Assembly (NCBI GenBank): GCA_959596495.1
Contig: CAUFXK010000031.1
Location: forward strand, 1 to 22,368
DNA from: an uncultured Collinsella sp.
Lineage (GTDB): Bacteria > Actinomycetota > Coriobacteriia > Coriobacteriales > Coriobacteriaceae
Reading direction: 5' to 3'
DNA: 22,368 nt
This document shows positions 1 to 10,576 of this stretch, piece by piece; positions within the stretch are counted from its first letter, which is position 1; the number at the start of each line of letters is the position of its first letter. The notes under the pieces are model-generated. The model was not told where the DNA came from and did not search any database. It saw only the letters and a list, made by a program, of their open reading frames with translations. The position numbers were made by a program, and so were the translations under genes.

Positions 1-46
1 CCTTCCCTCCCCGCTCACGGCTCCGCAGGGTCGCGTTGAGGGAAGG
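1..46. repeat. Inverted repeat at window edge
   Basis: Bases 1-9 (CCTTCCCTC) pair perfectly with 38-46 (GAGGGAAGG), leaving a 28-base loop. No T-tract follows, so it is not a standard intrinsic terminator. Its partner gene, if any, lies outside the window. It may be the 3' region of an upstream gene or chance pairing in GC-rich DNA. Confidence 0.35.
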
Positions 47-78
47 CGATCCGGCCTCCCACCCTGCGCTCCGGCGTT

Positions 79-154
79 GGGTCGTCGCGTGCTCGTTACA
101 GGAAAGCTGATAAGAAGTTTGTGTGCCGCCCCTTATGGGGCGGCACGTTTTTGT
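79..154 (+). repeat. Direct repeat copy 1, ending in a terminator
   Basis: This 76-base stretch recurs at 897-972 in the same orientation with about 87% identity (ten differences by eye). It carries a conserved AAAGCTGAT box, then AAGTTTG, then the terminator hairpin at 123-146 and its T-tract. The two copies bracket the membrane protein gene at 238-870, so terminator and leader appear to have been duplicated as one unit. Confidence 0.75.
123..152 (+). terminator. Intrinsic terminator of an upstream gene
   Basis: GTGCCGCCCC (123-132) and GGGGCGGCAC (137-146) form a perfect 10-bp stem with a TTAT loop, followed by GTTTTT. It would end a + strand transcript entering from outside the window. 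Confidence 0.85.
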
Positions 155-163
155 GGGGGCCGG

Positions 164-195
164 TTGGGGCGGTGACGTTGCTTAGAGGGTACACT
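164..195 (+). promoter_or_regulatory. Candidate promoter for the 238-870 gene
   Basis: A TACACT hexamer at 190-195 is preceded by TTGGGG at 164-169. The 20-base gap is longer than the usual 17, so the -35 assignment is weak. The position, between the terminator and the first start codon, is right for a promoter. Confidence 0.3.
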
Positions 196-237
196 GGGTA
201 GCGTTGGCTATTTGTTTCCTCTTGTGAGGTGTTGGTT

Positions 238-870
238 ATGGGTAAGAAATCTCGGGCTCGGGTGGCTGCTGCTGGGACTCGTAAGGATCCTGAGCGTCGG
301 GTTGTTGAGGGCGATAAGGCCGAGCGTGCCGATAGGGGCAAGAAGGTCGGCGCGCATGCTCATCCTGAGTGGGCGCCTCATTTGAATTCGGCTAGTGAGG
401 ATTTGACTGCCAAGTTGTTTACTCTGGTCGAGGTAATTTTGGGCGTGGTGCCCGTGGTGGTCATTGGCCTGTTTCTGGCCTCTAAGGATGCCACGAGCGT
501 GGATAAGCTCACCGATGTCTTTTCTCAGGACCCCTCGATGGTGGTTACGTTTATCTCTGCGTGCCTGCAGCCGTTTGTGGCATACATGTTGTACATGATT
601 TATCGCAAATACTGCGAGGGCGATGCGGGCTTTGCCGCCGGCAACCTGATTGGACTCTTGTGCTCCGAGATTTTGCTGCTCAATATTCCCGGCGTCATCG
701 GTATGGGCATCTTGCTGTGGCGTGTTTGGCGCAACGTCGCTCCGCACTTTGAGAGCTGGCTGTTTGAGCGTCGCGCAATGGGCGTGCTAGTTGACATCGC
801 GGGCTCACTCGTGATCCTAGTCCTGGCGTTTATGTGTGCCACCGCAGCTCGAGGTCTCGCGGGCATGTAG
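238..870 (+). CDS. Hypothetical multi-pass membrane protein
   Basis: I do not recognise a family for this 210-residue protein. It has a very basic, soluble N-terminus (about residues 1-55, rich in Arg and Lys, starting MGKKSRARV) followed by about four hydrophobic segments near residues 60-80, 100-120, 133-162 and 180-205, so it should be an integral membrane protein with a cytoplasmic basic head. The ATG at 238 is preferred over an in-frame GTG at 229, because the GAGG at 226-229 sits 8 bases upstream of the ATG and overlaps the GTG. The gene is monocistronic: a terminator precedes it and a near-copy of that terminator follows it. No catalytic or binding motif is visible. Function unknown; the coding call itself is good because frame, ribosome binding site and flanking terminators agree. 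Confidence 0.8.
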   Translation: MGKKSRARVAAAGTRKDPERRVVEGDKAERADRGKKVGAHAHPEWAPHLNSASEDLTAKLFTLVEVILGVVPVVVIGLFLASKDATSVDKLTDVFSQDPSMVVTFISACLQPFVAYMLYMIYRKYCEGDAGFAAGNLIGLLCSEILLLNIPGVIGMGILLWRVWRNVAPHFESWLFERRAMGVLVDIAGSLVILVLAFMCATAARGLAGM

Positions 871-896
871 TCTACCTTCACCGACTGCGGAGCGTG

Positions 897-972
897 GGGT
901 CGTTGCGCGCTCGGTACTGAAAAGCTGATTTTAAGTTTGCGTGCCGCCCCTTTTGGGGCGGCACGTTTTTGT
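897..972 (+). repeat. Direct repeat copy 2, ending in a terminator
   Basis: Second copy of the 79-154 module. The shared parts are GGGTCGT, GCTCG, AAAGCTGAT, AAGTTTG and the whole hairpin with its T-tract; similarity stops right after GTTTTTGTG. It begins 26 bases beyond the stop codon of the 238-870 gene. Confidence 0.75.
941..970 (+). terminator. Intrinsic terminator of the 238-870 gene
   Basis: GTGCCGCCCC (941-950) pairs with GGGGCGGCAC (955-964) around a TTTT loop and is followed by GTTTTT. The stem is identical to that at 123-146; only one loop base differs. Confidence 0.88.
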
Positions 973-1225
973 GTGTGGGGTCCCTGTCTTCACAATTTTC
1001 GTCAAGCTTTTGGTTAGATTTTGGTCAGTTGGCGTAAGGGTGGAAGGCCAAAAGATTGCTGGCGAAAAAAGCTCAGAGAAAGTGCTGGTAGGGGAGTTGT
1101 TGAGCTTTTCGACGGCTTTTGAGCAGAAGAAACTTTGTGGCTATTGCCGGCGATTGCGTTGTCGCGGTCATGGCGGTGCGGGATGCTGGTCGTAAGCGTC
1201 GAATGCTCCGATTTTGGAGGCCAGC
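973..1225. other. Intergenic stretch with no clear gene
   Basis: About 250 bases between the terminator at 941-970 and the next start codon. An open frame crosses it but has no ribosome binding site and reads as low-complexity basic sequence, so I do not call a gene. It probably holds the promoter of the 1226-1660 gene, but I see no convincing -35/-10 pair. Confidence 0.5.
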
Positions 1226-1660
1226 ATGGATCTGTTTGTTGAGACTCCGCAGCAACAAGCTGAGCGCATGCTGCGTCAGCAGCAACGACTCATGGAGATG
1301 CAAATGCAAGGGGCGGCAGCCCAGCCCTTTGCGCAAAATGTCGTGCCCGCTGCTGTACCTGCAGCTGTGCCCGGGTGTGAATCGGCGCCAGAGGCCTATT
1401 CCGTACAGCAAGATTCATATGCGCAGGAACTCGCGTTCGATAAACGTCGTGCGCGTCACCGTCGCTGGGCCCAGCGCCTGCGTACGCTGGCGATGATCGT
1501 GCTGATCCCGCTGGGGCTCGCGACAATCTTCTTGGCCTCATATGCCCTCACGTGCATCCTCAACGGCGCCTCGCCCAATGAGGTACTTCAGCACTTGGCA
1601 GCTCTTGGTCAGCGCTTGGGGGATGTCGCAGCAACCATCCGCGCCAGCTGGGAGAGCTAG
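1226..1660 (+). CDS. Hypothetical single-pass membrane protein
   Basis: A 144-residue protein of unknown function. The N-terminal half is soluble and rich in Gln, Met, Ala and Pro (a run of QQQ/MRQQQ-like residues near 9-30, then an Ala/Pro/Val segment), followed by a basic stretch (about residues 75-88, KRRARHRRWAQR). One strong hydrophobic segment (about residues 91-112) follows, then a short Ala-rich tail. By the positive-inside rule the N-terminus should be cytoplasmic. The ATG at 1226 is chosen because GGAGG (1216-1220) lies 5 bases upstream; the in-frame TTG at 1214 overlaps that site. No operon partner is evident, since rmuC starts 123 bases downstream with its own candidate promoter. 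It could be a lineage-restricted envelope protein, but nothing in the sequence says what it does. Confidence 0.72.
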   Translation: MDLFVETPQQQAERMLRQQQRLMEMQMQGAAAQPFAQNVVPAAVPAAVPGCESAPEAYSVQQDSYAQELAFDKRRARHRRWAQRLRTLAMIVLIPLGLATIFLASYALTCILNGASPNEVLQHLAALGQRLGDVAATIRASWES

Positions 1661-1703
1661 CGGACCAGCACCCATAGCGCAAAGGTAACTTGTCTGCGCT
1701 CGA

Positions 1704-1735
1704 TTGGACATGAGCTGCGTTTGACAGGGTAAGAT
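1704..1735 (+). promoter_or_regulatory. Candidate promoter for rmuC
   Basis: TTGGAC (1704-1709) and TAAGAT (1730-1735) are separated by 20 bases. A better -35-like TTGACA lies at 1721-1726, but no good -10 is placed 17 bases after it. Low confidence in the exact boxes. Confidence 0.28.
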
Positions 1736-1783
1736 TGATCGCGGTTTTGATTGGTGCTCGATTGGGTTTGTTGGGCGGAGTTT

Positions 1784-3139
1784 ATGTCTGCTATTGATAT
1801 TGTGCTTGTTGTGATCGCCTTGGTGGCGGTGGGGGTTGCTGTGGCTTGCGCCCTCCAGCTCAAGAGCCTGCGTGCCGAGTTGCGGGAGCGTGGCGACAGT
1901 AGCGCGGAAACGCTGGCAGCGCTCGAGCAGGCCAACAGCACGCTCGACACCCTGAACGTCGCGTTGGCCGAAACCCGCCGCACGGCCAATGCCATCGCGC
2001 AGCAGCAGACGACCGACGCCGCCGTAGAGCAGCAGCGCTACCTGACCATTGCGCGCGAGTTCTCGCAGGCGGGTGACCGTATGGATGACCTGCGCCGCGA
2101 GACGGCCCAACAGCTTGGCGCCAACCGCGAAGGCATCGAGCACCGCCTGGACAAGGTGCGCGAGACGGTCGATGCTCAGCTGGGCGCCATCCGCAAAGAC
2201 AACAACGTGCAGCTCGACCAAATGCGTGCGACGGTGGACGAGAAGCTCTCTCGCACGCTCAACGACCGCCTGTCGGCATCGTTTAAGCAGGTGAGCGACC
2301 AGCTCGAGGCCGTGTACAAGGGCCTGGGCGACATGCAGTCTATCGCCACCGGCGTGGGCGACCTTAAACGCGTGCTGGGCAATGTGAAGGCGCGTGGCAT
2401 TTTGGGCGAGGTGCAGCTGGGCGCGATCCTGGCGGACATCCTTACGCCCGACCAGTATCTGGAAAACGTTGCCACCAAGCCCGGCGCCTCGGAGCGTGTT
2501 GAGTTTGCCGTCAAGCTGCCGGTAGACGAGGGCGACCCCGTGCTGCTGCCGATTGACTCCAAATTCCCGGGTGATGCGTACGAGCATCTGCTCGACGCGC
2601 AGGAGTCGGGCGATGCGGAGACCGTGGCGGCTGCGCGCAAGACGCTCGACACCATGGTCAAGCGCGAGGCCAAGGACATCTGCGAAAAGTACCTGAGTGT
2701 GCCGGCAACGACCAACTTTGGCATCATGTTCGTGCCGTTTGAGGGACTGTACGCCGAGGTCGTCAGCCGCCCCGGGCTTATCGAGACCCTGGGCCGCGAC
2801 TATCACGTCAACGTAGCCGGTCCCAGCACCATGGCGGCCATTCTCAACAGCCTGCAGATGAGCTACCAGACGTTTAGGCTGCAAAAACGTACCGACGACG
2901 TACTGCGCGTGCTCTCCGCCGTCAAGGCCGAGCTGCCGCGCTATCAGGCGGCGCTGCGCCGCGCCCAGCAGCAGATCGAGACCGCGGGCAAAACGGTCGA
3001 GGGCATCATCACCACGCGCACCAACGTCATGGAGCGCAAGCTCAAGGACATCGACGCGCTGGAAGACGCGCGGGAGGCCAACGAGATTTTGGGCTTGGAG
3101 TCCGCAGGCCTGCTTGCAGACCAAAAAGACGAGGACTAG
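1784..3139 (+). CDS. rmuC: DNA recombination protein RmuC
   Basis: This 451-residue protein matches the RmuC family, a predicted nuclease-like protein that limits recombination at inverted repeats. An N-terminal membrane anchor (about residues 3-24) is followed by a long Gln/Glu/Arg-rich coiled coil (about 25-190) and then the conserved RmuC domain. That domain is marked by GNVKARGILGEVQLG, LPIDSKFPGDAYE and the block FGIMFVPFEGLYAEVV, with a second conserved stretch around STMAAILNSLQMSYQTFRLQK. The ATG at 1784 follows a GGCGGAG site and places the anchor at the very N-terminus; an upstream in-frame GTG at 1751 would add a non-conserved dozen residues. The gene appears monocistronic, with a terminator directly after it. 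Its role in the cell is family knowledge; nothing unusual is seen here. Confidence 0.93.
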   Translation: MSAIDIVLVVIALVAVGVAVACALQLKSLRAELRERGDSSAETLAALEQANSTLDTLNVALAETRRTANAIAQQQTTDAAVEQQRYLTIAREFSQAGDRMDDLRRETAQQLGANREGIEHRLDKVRETVDAQLGAIRKDNNVQLDQMRATVDEKLSRTLNDRLSASFKQVSDQLEAVYKGLGDMQSIATGVGDLKRVLGNVKARGILGEVQLGAILADILTPDQYLENVATKPGASERVEFAVKLPVDEGDPVLLPIDSKFPGDAYEHLLDAQESGDAETVAAARKTLDTMVKREAKDICEKYLSVPATTNFGIMFVPFEGLYAEVVSRPGLIETLGRDYHVNVAGPSTMAAILNSLQMSYQTFRLQKRTDDVLRVLSAVKAELPRYQAALRRAQQQIETAGKTVEGIITTRTNVMERKLKDIDALEDAREANEILGLESAGLLADQKDED

Positions 3140-3149
3140 CTGCATCTGA

Positions 3150-3190
3150 CGGTGGGGCGCTGGCGTAAACGCGGGTGCCCCACCGCTTTT
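3150..3190 (+). terminator. Intrinsic terminator of rmuC
   Basis: CGGTGGGG (3150-3157) pairs with CCCCACCG (3178-3185), followed by CTTTT. The stem starts 10 bases after the rmuC stop codon. Confidence 0.75.
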
Positions 3191-3265
3191 CGCATTGTGC
3201 TTGCCTGAAGTGCGCTTTAATGTGCAACAATGGCGTTTCGCCCTATCAGATGCGAAAGGAAGCCC

Positions 3266-5068
<1,803 letters not shown>

Positions 5069-5131
5069 GCGTCTCGGACGTGGGACAATTGTGCCCATAA
5101 GTTTATTGTGCCGTTGAGCCGAGGAGTCGTT

Positions 5132-5797
5132 ATGCCACGCGAGACCAATGCCGCCAAGCGCGAGCGCGCCATCGAGGTGTGTGAGCGCCTCAACCGTCGC
5201 TATGGCCCGGTCGAGTGCTTTTTGGACCACGAGAATCCCTTCCGCCTGCTGATCGCGGTGCTACTCTCGGCGCAAACGACCGACGCGCAGGTCAACAAGG
5301 TGACGCCGCGGCTGTTTGCCCAGTGGCCCACGCCCGAGGCCATGGCCGGGGCGAGCGTGGCTGACGTGGCGGACACCATTAAGTCACTCGGCTTTTATAA
5401 GAGTAAGGCCAAGCATGCCGTGGAGGCCTCCCAGATGATCGTTGCTGACTACGGCGGCGAGGTACCGGCCGACATGAAGGAGCTTGTAAAGCTGCCGGGC
5501 GTGGGGCGCAAGACGGCAAACATCGTGCTCAACGTGGGGTATGGCATCGTGGAGGGCATTGCGGTGGACACGCACGTCAACCGCATTGCGCACCGCCTGA
5601 TGTTGAGTCCCAAGACGCATGCCAAGGAGCCGCTCAAGACCGAGCAGGATCTGCTCAAGATTTTGCCGCACGAGTATTGGGAGTCGGTCAACCATCAGTG
5701 GATTACCTTCGGTCGCGAGATCTGCGACGCCCGCAAACCCAAGTGCGACGAGTGTCCGCTGGCAGATTTGTGCCCCAGCGTGCGCGTGACGGGGTAG
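5132..5797 (+). CDS. nth: Endonuclease III, DNA glycosylase/AP lyase
   Basis: This 221-residue protein is the base-excision repair enzyme that removes oxidised pyrimidines and cuts the resulting abasic site. The helix-hairpin-helix LPGVGRKTAN contains the catalytic Lys127, and AVDTHV contains the catalytic Asp146. The C-terminal [4Fe-4S] motif is complete: Cys198, Cys205, Cys208 and Cys214 with C-x6-C-x2-C-x5-C spacing. Length is normal for the family. The ATG at 5132 is chosen because GAGGAG (5121-5126) sits 5 bases upstream; an in-frame GTG at 5108 would add residues the family lacks. It follows the ABC transporter gene by 63 bases with no T-tract terminator between, so co-transcription is possible. 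A terminator follows at 5902-5929. Confidence 0.96.
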   Translation: MPRETNAAKRERAIEVCERLNRRYGPVECFLDHENPFRLLIAVLLSAQTTDAQVNKVTPRLFAQWPTPEAMAGASVADVADTIKSLGFYKSKAKHAVEASQMIVADYGGEVPADMKELVKLPGVGRKTANIVLNVGYGIVEGIAVDTHVNRIAHRLMLSPKTHAKEPLKTEQDLLKILPHEYWESVNHQWITFGREICDARKPKCDECPLADLCPSVRVTG

Positions 5798-5845
5798 GGC
5801 GGAACGCATCTTCGTCTGGCGTTTTTTGCGGGGCCGGGTTTGCCC

Positions 5846-5876
5846 TTGAGCCGGAGTTCTCTCCATGCGCTACCAT
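5846..5876 (+). promoter_or_regulatory. Candidate promoter upstream of mfd
   Basis: TTGAGC (5846-5851) and TACCAT (5871-5876) with a 19-base gap. If real, its transcript would pass through the hairpin at 5902-5924 before reaching the mfd start, so either the hairpin acts as a leader attenuator or the true mfd promoter lies elsewhere. Confidence 0.25.
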
Positions 5877-5901
5877 GACAGACAATGTATTTGACGTACG
5901 A

Positions 5902-5929
5902 CCCGCCGAGCTTGCCCCGGCGGGCTTTT
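5902..5929 (+). terminator. Intrinsic terminator between nth and mfd
   Basis: CCCGCCG (5902-5908) pairs with CGGCGGG (5918-5924) around a 9-base loop, followed by CTTTT. It sits 105 bases after nth and only 26 bases before the mfd start codon. Confidence 0.7.
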
Positions 5930-5954
5930 GGCGTTGCGATGCCGGAGGAACAGC

Positions 5955-8900
5955 ATGCTCATTCACCGTATAGCCGCGCAGCTCTACACTGCCGAGGCGC
6001 TGCAGACCGTTGAGGCCGGGCTCGATTCTGGCGAGGACGTGACGCTGGCCGTGTCTCAGTCGGGTCGCACGCTTATGGCCGCCGCCCAGTTTGCGCGCCG
6101 TCCGCGCCCCACGGTCTACATTGTGAGCGGCGAGGACGCGGCCGATCGTGCCGCCCGCAGCCTTGCCGCCTATGTGGGGCTGGCGCACGTGTGCCGCTTC
6201 CCCGAGCGCAAGGACTATCCGTGGCGCGAGCAGGCGCCCGACGATGCCGTGGTGGCCCAGCGCTGCGAGGCGCTCGGGCGCATCGTGCGCGGGGACAACT
6301 GCATCATGGTTGCCTCGGCCCGCGCGCTGCTGCGCTGTGTGCCGCCGGTCGAGAGCCGCTACTGGGAGTCGACAACCTTTGCGGTGGGCGAGGAGATTCC
6401 TTTTGACGAGGTGCCGCAGCGCCTGGTGGGCATGGGCTACACCAATGCCGGCGCCGCCGACGCGCCTGGTCTGTTCCGTGTACACGGCGACACCGTCGAG
6501 GTGTTCCCTGCACAGGAAAAGGCGCCCGTGCGCATTGAGTTTTTTGGCGACGAGATTGATCGCATCCGCCGCATGGTGAGTTCCACGGGGCAGACCATCG
6601 GCAACGAGGACAGCATCGAAATCTTCCCCTGCCGCGAGCTGGCGCTCACCGACGAGGCCGTTCACAACATGCACGTGGCGCTCTACCGCGCCAGCCAGGA
6701 CGACAGTAAGCTGGCGGCGCTGCTCGAGATGGTGGATGCACGCATCGTCACGCCCGAGCTCGACCGCTTTTTGCCGGTGATGTACGGCCAGACCGTGAGC
6801 CCGCTGTCGCATGTGAGCGGCAAGGCGCTCGTGGTGCTGTCCGAGCCGCGCTCGCTGTTCGACGACTGCCTGCGCGCCTACGAGGATATCGAGGCGCGTG
6901 CCGGCGAGGCGGGGGTCGACCGTCTGGACGGCCTGTACGTGCGTGCCCAGCAACTCGACTTTGGTGCCCAGCAGCGCCTTAACTACGTGAGCTTGATTCG
7001 TGCCGGCGGTGCGGTGACGGCAGAGCTCAAGATTGAGCAGCCGGCCATCGCGGGCTCGGACAATCGCTTTATGACGCGCATCCAGGAGGTCGTGGGCAAG
7101 CGCTATGCCTGCGTGTTTGCCATCCCCGACCGCGGTGCGCGCGAGTCGATGGAGCTCACCTTTGGCGATGAGGGTATTACCTTTGAGGAGTCGCTGACGG
7201 CCGCGCCCGAAAACGCGGGCGCTATTGGCGACCGTGTGCGCGTGGCGGCGGCGGATTCTGCCGATCGCGCTGCTCGTCAGGCGGCCCATGCTTCGATTCG
7301 CGAGCGCCATGCCGATGCACTCAACGCCCGCCCGCTTGAGGCGGGCGCGGCCCAGGCTGCCGCCGGTGCCGCTGTGCCCACCATCTCGCGCGGGCGCGTG
7401 ACCTTTGTGGATGCCGCTCTGCCGCAGGGCGTGGTGGTGCCCGATGCCAATCTGGCCGTGTTCTCGATCGCCGACCTCAACGCCCGCATGGATGCCAACC
7501 GCGCGCGCAGCCGCCGCAAGGTGGACATTACGCAGATCACGTTCCCGTTTAAGCCGGGCGACTACGTGGTGCACGCCACTCACGGCATCGCGCTCTTTAG
7601 CGAGATCGCACGCCAGGAAGTGGGCGGCAAGGAACGCGACTACTTTTTGCTGGAATATGCCGACGGCGACAAGCTCTACGTGCCGCTCGAGCAAGTCGAC
7701 CGCATCACGCGCTACGTTGGCCCCGACGGCGACAAGCCGCGCCTGACCAGGCTCAATACCGCCGACTGGACGCGTGCCACCAACAAGGCGCGCAAGAACG
7801 CCAAAAAGCTGGCGTTCGACCTGGTCGACCTGTATACGCGTCGCTCGTCGATTACCGGTATCGCCTGCCCGCCCGATACGCCCGAGCAGATCGAGATGGA
7901 GGAGAGCTTCCCTTACGACGAGACGCGCGACCAGCTGGAGGCCATCGCCGACATTAAGGCCGACATGGAGGCGCCCAAGCCCATGGACCGCCTGCTGTGC
8001 GGCGACGTGGGCTTTGGAAAGACCGAGGTCGCCCTGCGCGCGGCGTTTAAGTGCGTGGACTCCGGCCGCCAGGTCATGGTGCTCTGCCCCACGACCATTC
8101 TTGCCCAGCAGCACTACGAGACGTTCTTTGATCGTTTTGCCCCGTTTGGCCTTGAGGTCGAGGTGCTCAGCCGTTTTCGCACGCCGGCGCAGCAAAAGCG
8201 CGCACTCAAGGCGTTTGCCGAGGGCACGATCGATGTGCTCATCGGCACGCACCGCCTGCTTTCGGCCGATGTGAACCCCAAGAACCTGGGCCTGGTGATC
8301 ATTGACGAGGAACAGCGCTTTGGTGTACAGCACAAGGAGCAGCTCAAGAACCTGCGCGAGCAGATTGACGTGCTCACGCTTTCGGCAACGCCCATCCCGC
8401 GAACCATGCAGATGGCCACGAGCGGCGTGCGCGACATGAGCCTGATCACCACGCCGCCGACCGGGCGCCGCCCTGTGATCGTGCACGTAGGGGAGTACGA
8501 CCCCGATGTGGTGAGCGCGGCGATTCGCCTGGAGGTGGGCCGCGGCGGTCAGGTGTATTACGTGTCCAACCGCGTTAAGACCATCGACGACGCCGTGGCG
8601 CGCGTGCACGAGGCCGCGCCCGAGGCACGCGTGGGCGTGGCGCACGGCAAGATGAGCCCGCGCGAGGTCGAGGACGTGATGATCGAGTTCGCGACCAAAA
8701 AGATCGACGTGCTCATCGCCACGACCATCGTGGAGAGCGGCATCGACAACGCGACCGCCAACACGCTCATCATCGAGGACTCGCAGCGTCTGGGTCTGGC
8801 ACAGCTCTACCAGCTTAAGGGCCGCGTGGGCCGCTCTGCCACACAGGCCTACGCGTACTTTATGTTCCCGGGCGAGCTGCCGCTCACCGAGGAGGCGACG

Positions 8901-9584
8901 GCGCGCCTGACCGCACTGTCCGAGTTCCAAGACCTGGGCAGCGGCATGCGCATTGCCATGCGCGACTTGGAGATTCGCGGCGCCGGCTCGCTTATGGGCG
9001 CCGAGCAGCATGGCAACTTGTCGAGCGTGGGCTTTGACCTGTTTACGCAGATGCTGGGCCAGGCGGTGGCCGAGGCGCGCGGCGATGACGACGCCGGCGT
9101 GGAGGCGGCGAGCGTGGGTATTAACCTGCCGGCCGATTACTTCTTGCCCGAGGAGTACCTGCCGGCGGTGGATCAGCGCGTGCTCGTGTACCGTAAGCTC
9201 GCAGCGGCCGAGGACCTGGAGAGCATCGACGAGGTGCAGGAAGAGACCGAGGCCGCGCATGGCGAGCTGCCGTTGGCGGGACTCAACCTGTTTAATCGCG
9301 CGCGCATCCGCATTCGCGGCGAGCGCCTGGGGCTCGAGAGCGTCACGCTCAGCGGCGGTCGCATCACGTTTTTGGGTGTCGACGTGCCCAAGAAGGTGGC
9401 CTTTGAGCTTAAGACCCGCTATGGCGCGGTGAACTTCCCCAAGAGCCGCAAGCTGTCGGTGCCCTACAAGGCGGGCGCCGGTGCGGGCAGCGGCCTGGGT
9501 CGCGGCCTCGACGCCAACGACGGCACCGGTCCCGTGGCCGCGGCGCTCATGCTGCTGCAGCAGTTGGGTGCCAGCGATGATGAC
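5955..9584 (+). CDS. mfd: Transcription-repair coupling factor Mfd (stop 9585-9587)
   Basis: Mfd is the 1210-residue DNA translocase that pushes stalled RNA polymerase off damaged DNA and recruits UvrA. Domains in order: UvrB-like N-terminal module (about residues 20-330, with FRVHGDTVEVFP and the FFGDEIDRI strand), an Ala-rich linker (about 430-480), a CarD-like polymerase-interaction domain beginning near residue 525 (FKPGDYVVHATHGIALF), and the superfamily 2 helicase. The helicase carries Walker A GDVGFGKTE (683-691), DEEQ box (784-787) and the TRG-region motif GRVGRS near 955. A C-terminal TRCF domain follows (near 1055-1160, INLPADYFLPEEYLP). The ATG at 5955 follows GGAGGA at 5943-5948. 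It is somewhat longer than E. coli Mfd, mainly from the Ala-rich linker. No lost motif is seen. Confidence 0.97.
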
Positions 9585-9602
9585 TAGCAAGTAGGGGGCG
9601 TA

Positions 9603-9628
9603 GCGGGACGAAGTCATCTTTGTCCCGC
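9603..9628 (+). terminator. Hairpin after mfd, weak terminator
   Basis: GCGGGACGAAG (9603-9613) pairs with CTTTGTCCCGC (9618-9628), one pair being a G-T wobble, around a TCAT loop. No T-run follows, so it may be an mRNA 3' end structure and not a strong terminator. Confidence 0.45.
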
Positions 9629-9667
9629 CACGTTGCGGGCTGATTCCAGCCCCATCGAAAGGAAAGC

Positions 9668-10531
9668 ATGTTCGGATACATCTATAAGAAAGATGTCGCC
9701 ATTATCGCGGTTGTCCTGTGCCTTTGTCTGGGCGTGGGCAGCTTCTTCGATTATCAGATCTCGAGTGCGCTGTTCAACATCGGCAGCATGTACGGTCGCT
9801 TTATCGAGGCCGCCGGCGAGCTGCCGTTCGAGCTGACGGCGAGCGTCGCGGGCGTGATGCTCGTGCGCTCGGTGCGTCCCGACTCCAGGGGGAGCAAATG
9901 GCTCGCCGTGCTCGGCATCCTTGTCAACGTTGGCCTGGCCGGCTATGAGATCGTTTCGTCTCTGAAGGTTGGCGGCAAACTCATCGCGGTTCAGTTGGTG
10001 CTGACGTTTGTGCTGGTCATCGTTGCCAACCTTATCGTCTATCGCCTCACGCGCACGACCGAGCCCGACGAGCTCACGCGCTGGGCGTTGATGGTGCTTG
10101 CCGTGTGGGTCGCTCAGGCCATTATCCTCAACGTGATCGTCAAGCCGCTGTGGTCGCGCCCGCGCATGCGCGTGATCGAGGTGACGCAGGGGCTCGATTT
10201 TCAGCCGTGGTGGGTGATCGGCAATCCCGACAAATGGACTTATATCGCCGCCGGCGTAATCAAGGACGGGTTCAAGTCGTTTGCGAGCGGACACACGGCG
10301 CATGCGGCGATCGGCCTTATGCTCGCCGGGCTTCCCGCGGCAGCCTTTAAGGAAAAACCTTCGCGTCGCCGCGTGATCTTTTGGGCGGCGGTCGTTGTTG
10401 CAGCGTTCGTTGCCTTTGGGCGCATCGTGATCGGAGCACACTTTTTGAGTGACGTGAGCTGCGGCTTTGCCCTGGTGCTGGCGCTTGAGTGCCTTGCCGC
10501 GCGCATTGCCTATCCCAACGGCGTACAATAG
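9668..10531 (+). CDS. PAP2-family membrane phosphatase
   Basis: A 287-residue integral membrane protein of the type 2 phosphatidic acid phosphatase family, which removes phosphate from lipid phosphates or prenyl pyrophosphates. All three active-site motifs are present: KPLWSRP (Lys159 to Pro165), SGH (207-209, with the His that assists catalysis) and R-x5-H-x3-D (Arg252, nucleophile His258, Asp262 in GRIVIGAHFLSD). Several hydrophobic helices lie before and between the motifs. The ATG at 9668 follows AAAGGAAA. It is 80 bases beyond mfd and 45 bases before the next gene, with no strong terminator on that side. Likely substrates are undecaprenyl pyrophosphate or phosphatidylglycerol phosphate; sequence alone cannot choose. 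Confidence 0.9.
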   Translation: MFGYIYKKDVAIIAVVLCLCLGVGSFFDYQISSALFNIGSMYGRFIEAAGELPFELTASVAGVMLVRSVRPDSRGSKWLAVLGILVNVGLAGYEIVSSLKVGGKLIAVQLVLTFVLVIVANLIVYRLTRTTEPDELTRWALMVLAVWVAQAIILNVIVKPLWSRPRMRVIEVTQGLDFQPWWVIGNPDKWTYIAAGVIKDGFKSFASGHTAHAAIGLMLAGLPAAAFKEKPSRRRVIFWAAVVVAAFVAFGRIVIGAHFLSDVSCGFALVLALECLAARIAYPNGVQ

Positions 10532-10576
10532 CTCCGTTTGAATCATCTGGCCGATACCCGGTAAGAGAGGATTGCC

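Noticed and set aside
941..1195. Open frame beginning inside a terminator hairpin
   Set aside because: The start codon lies in the terminator stem, there is no ribosome binding site, and the product has no recognisable feature.
5703..9617. A very long open frame on the - strand opposite mfd
   Set aside because: It is a GC-rich codon-position shadow of mfd: no ribosome binding site, His/Arg/Ala-rich low-complexity product, no family motif, while the + frame has all Mfd motifs.
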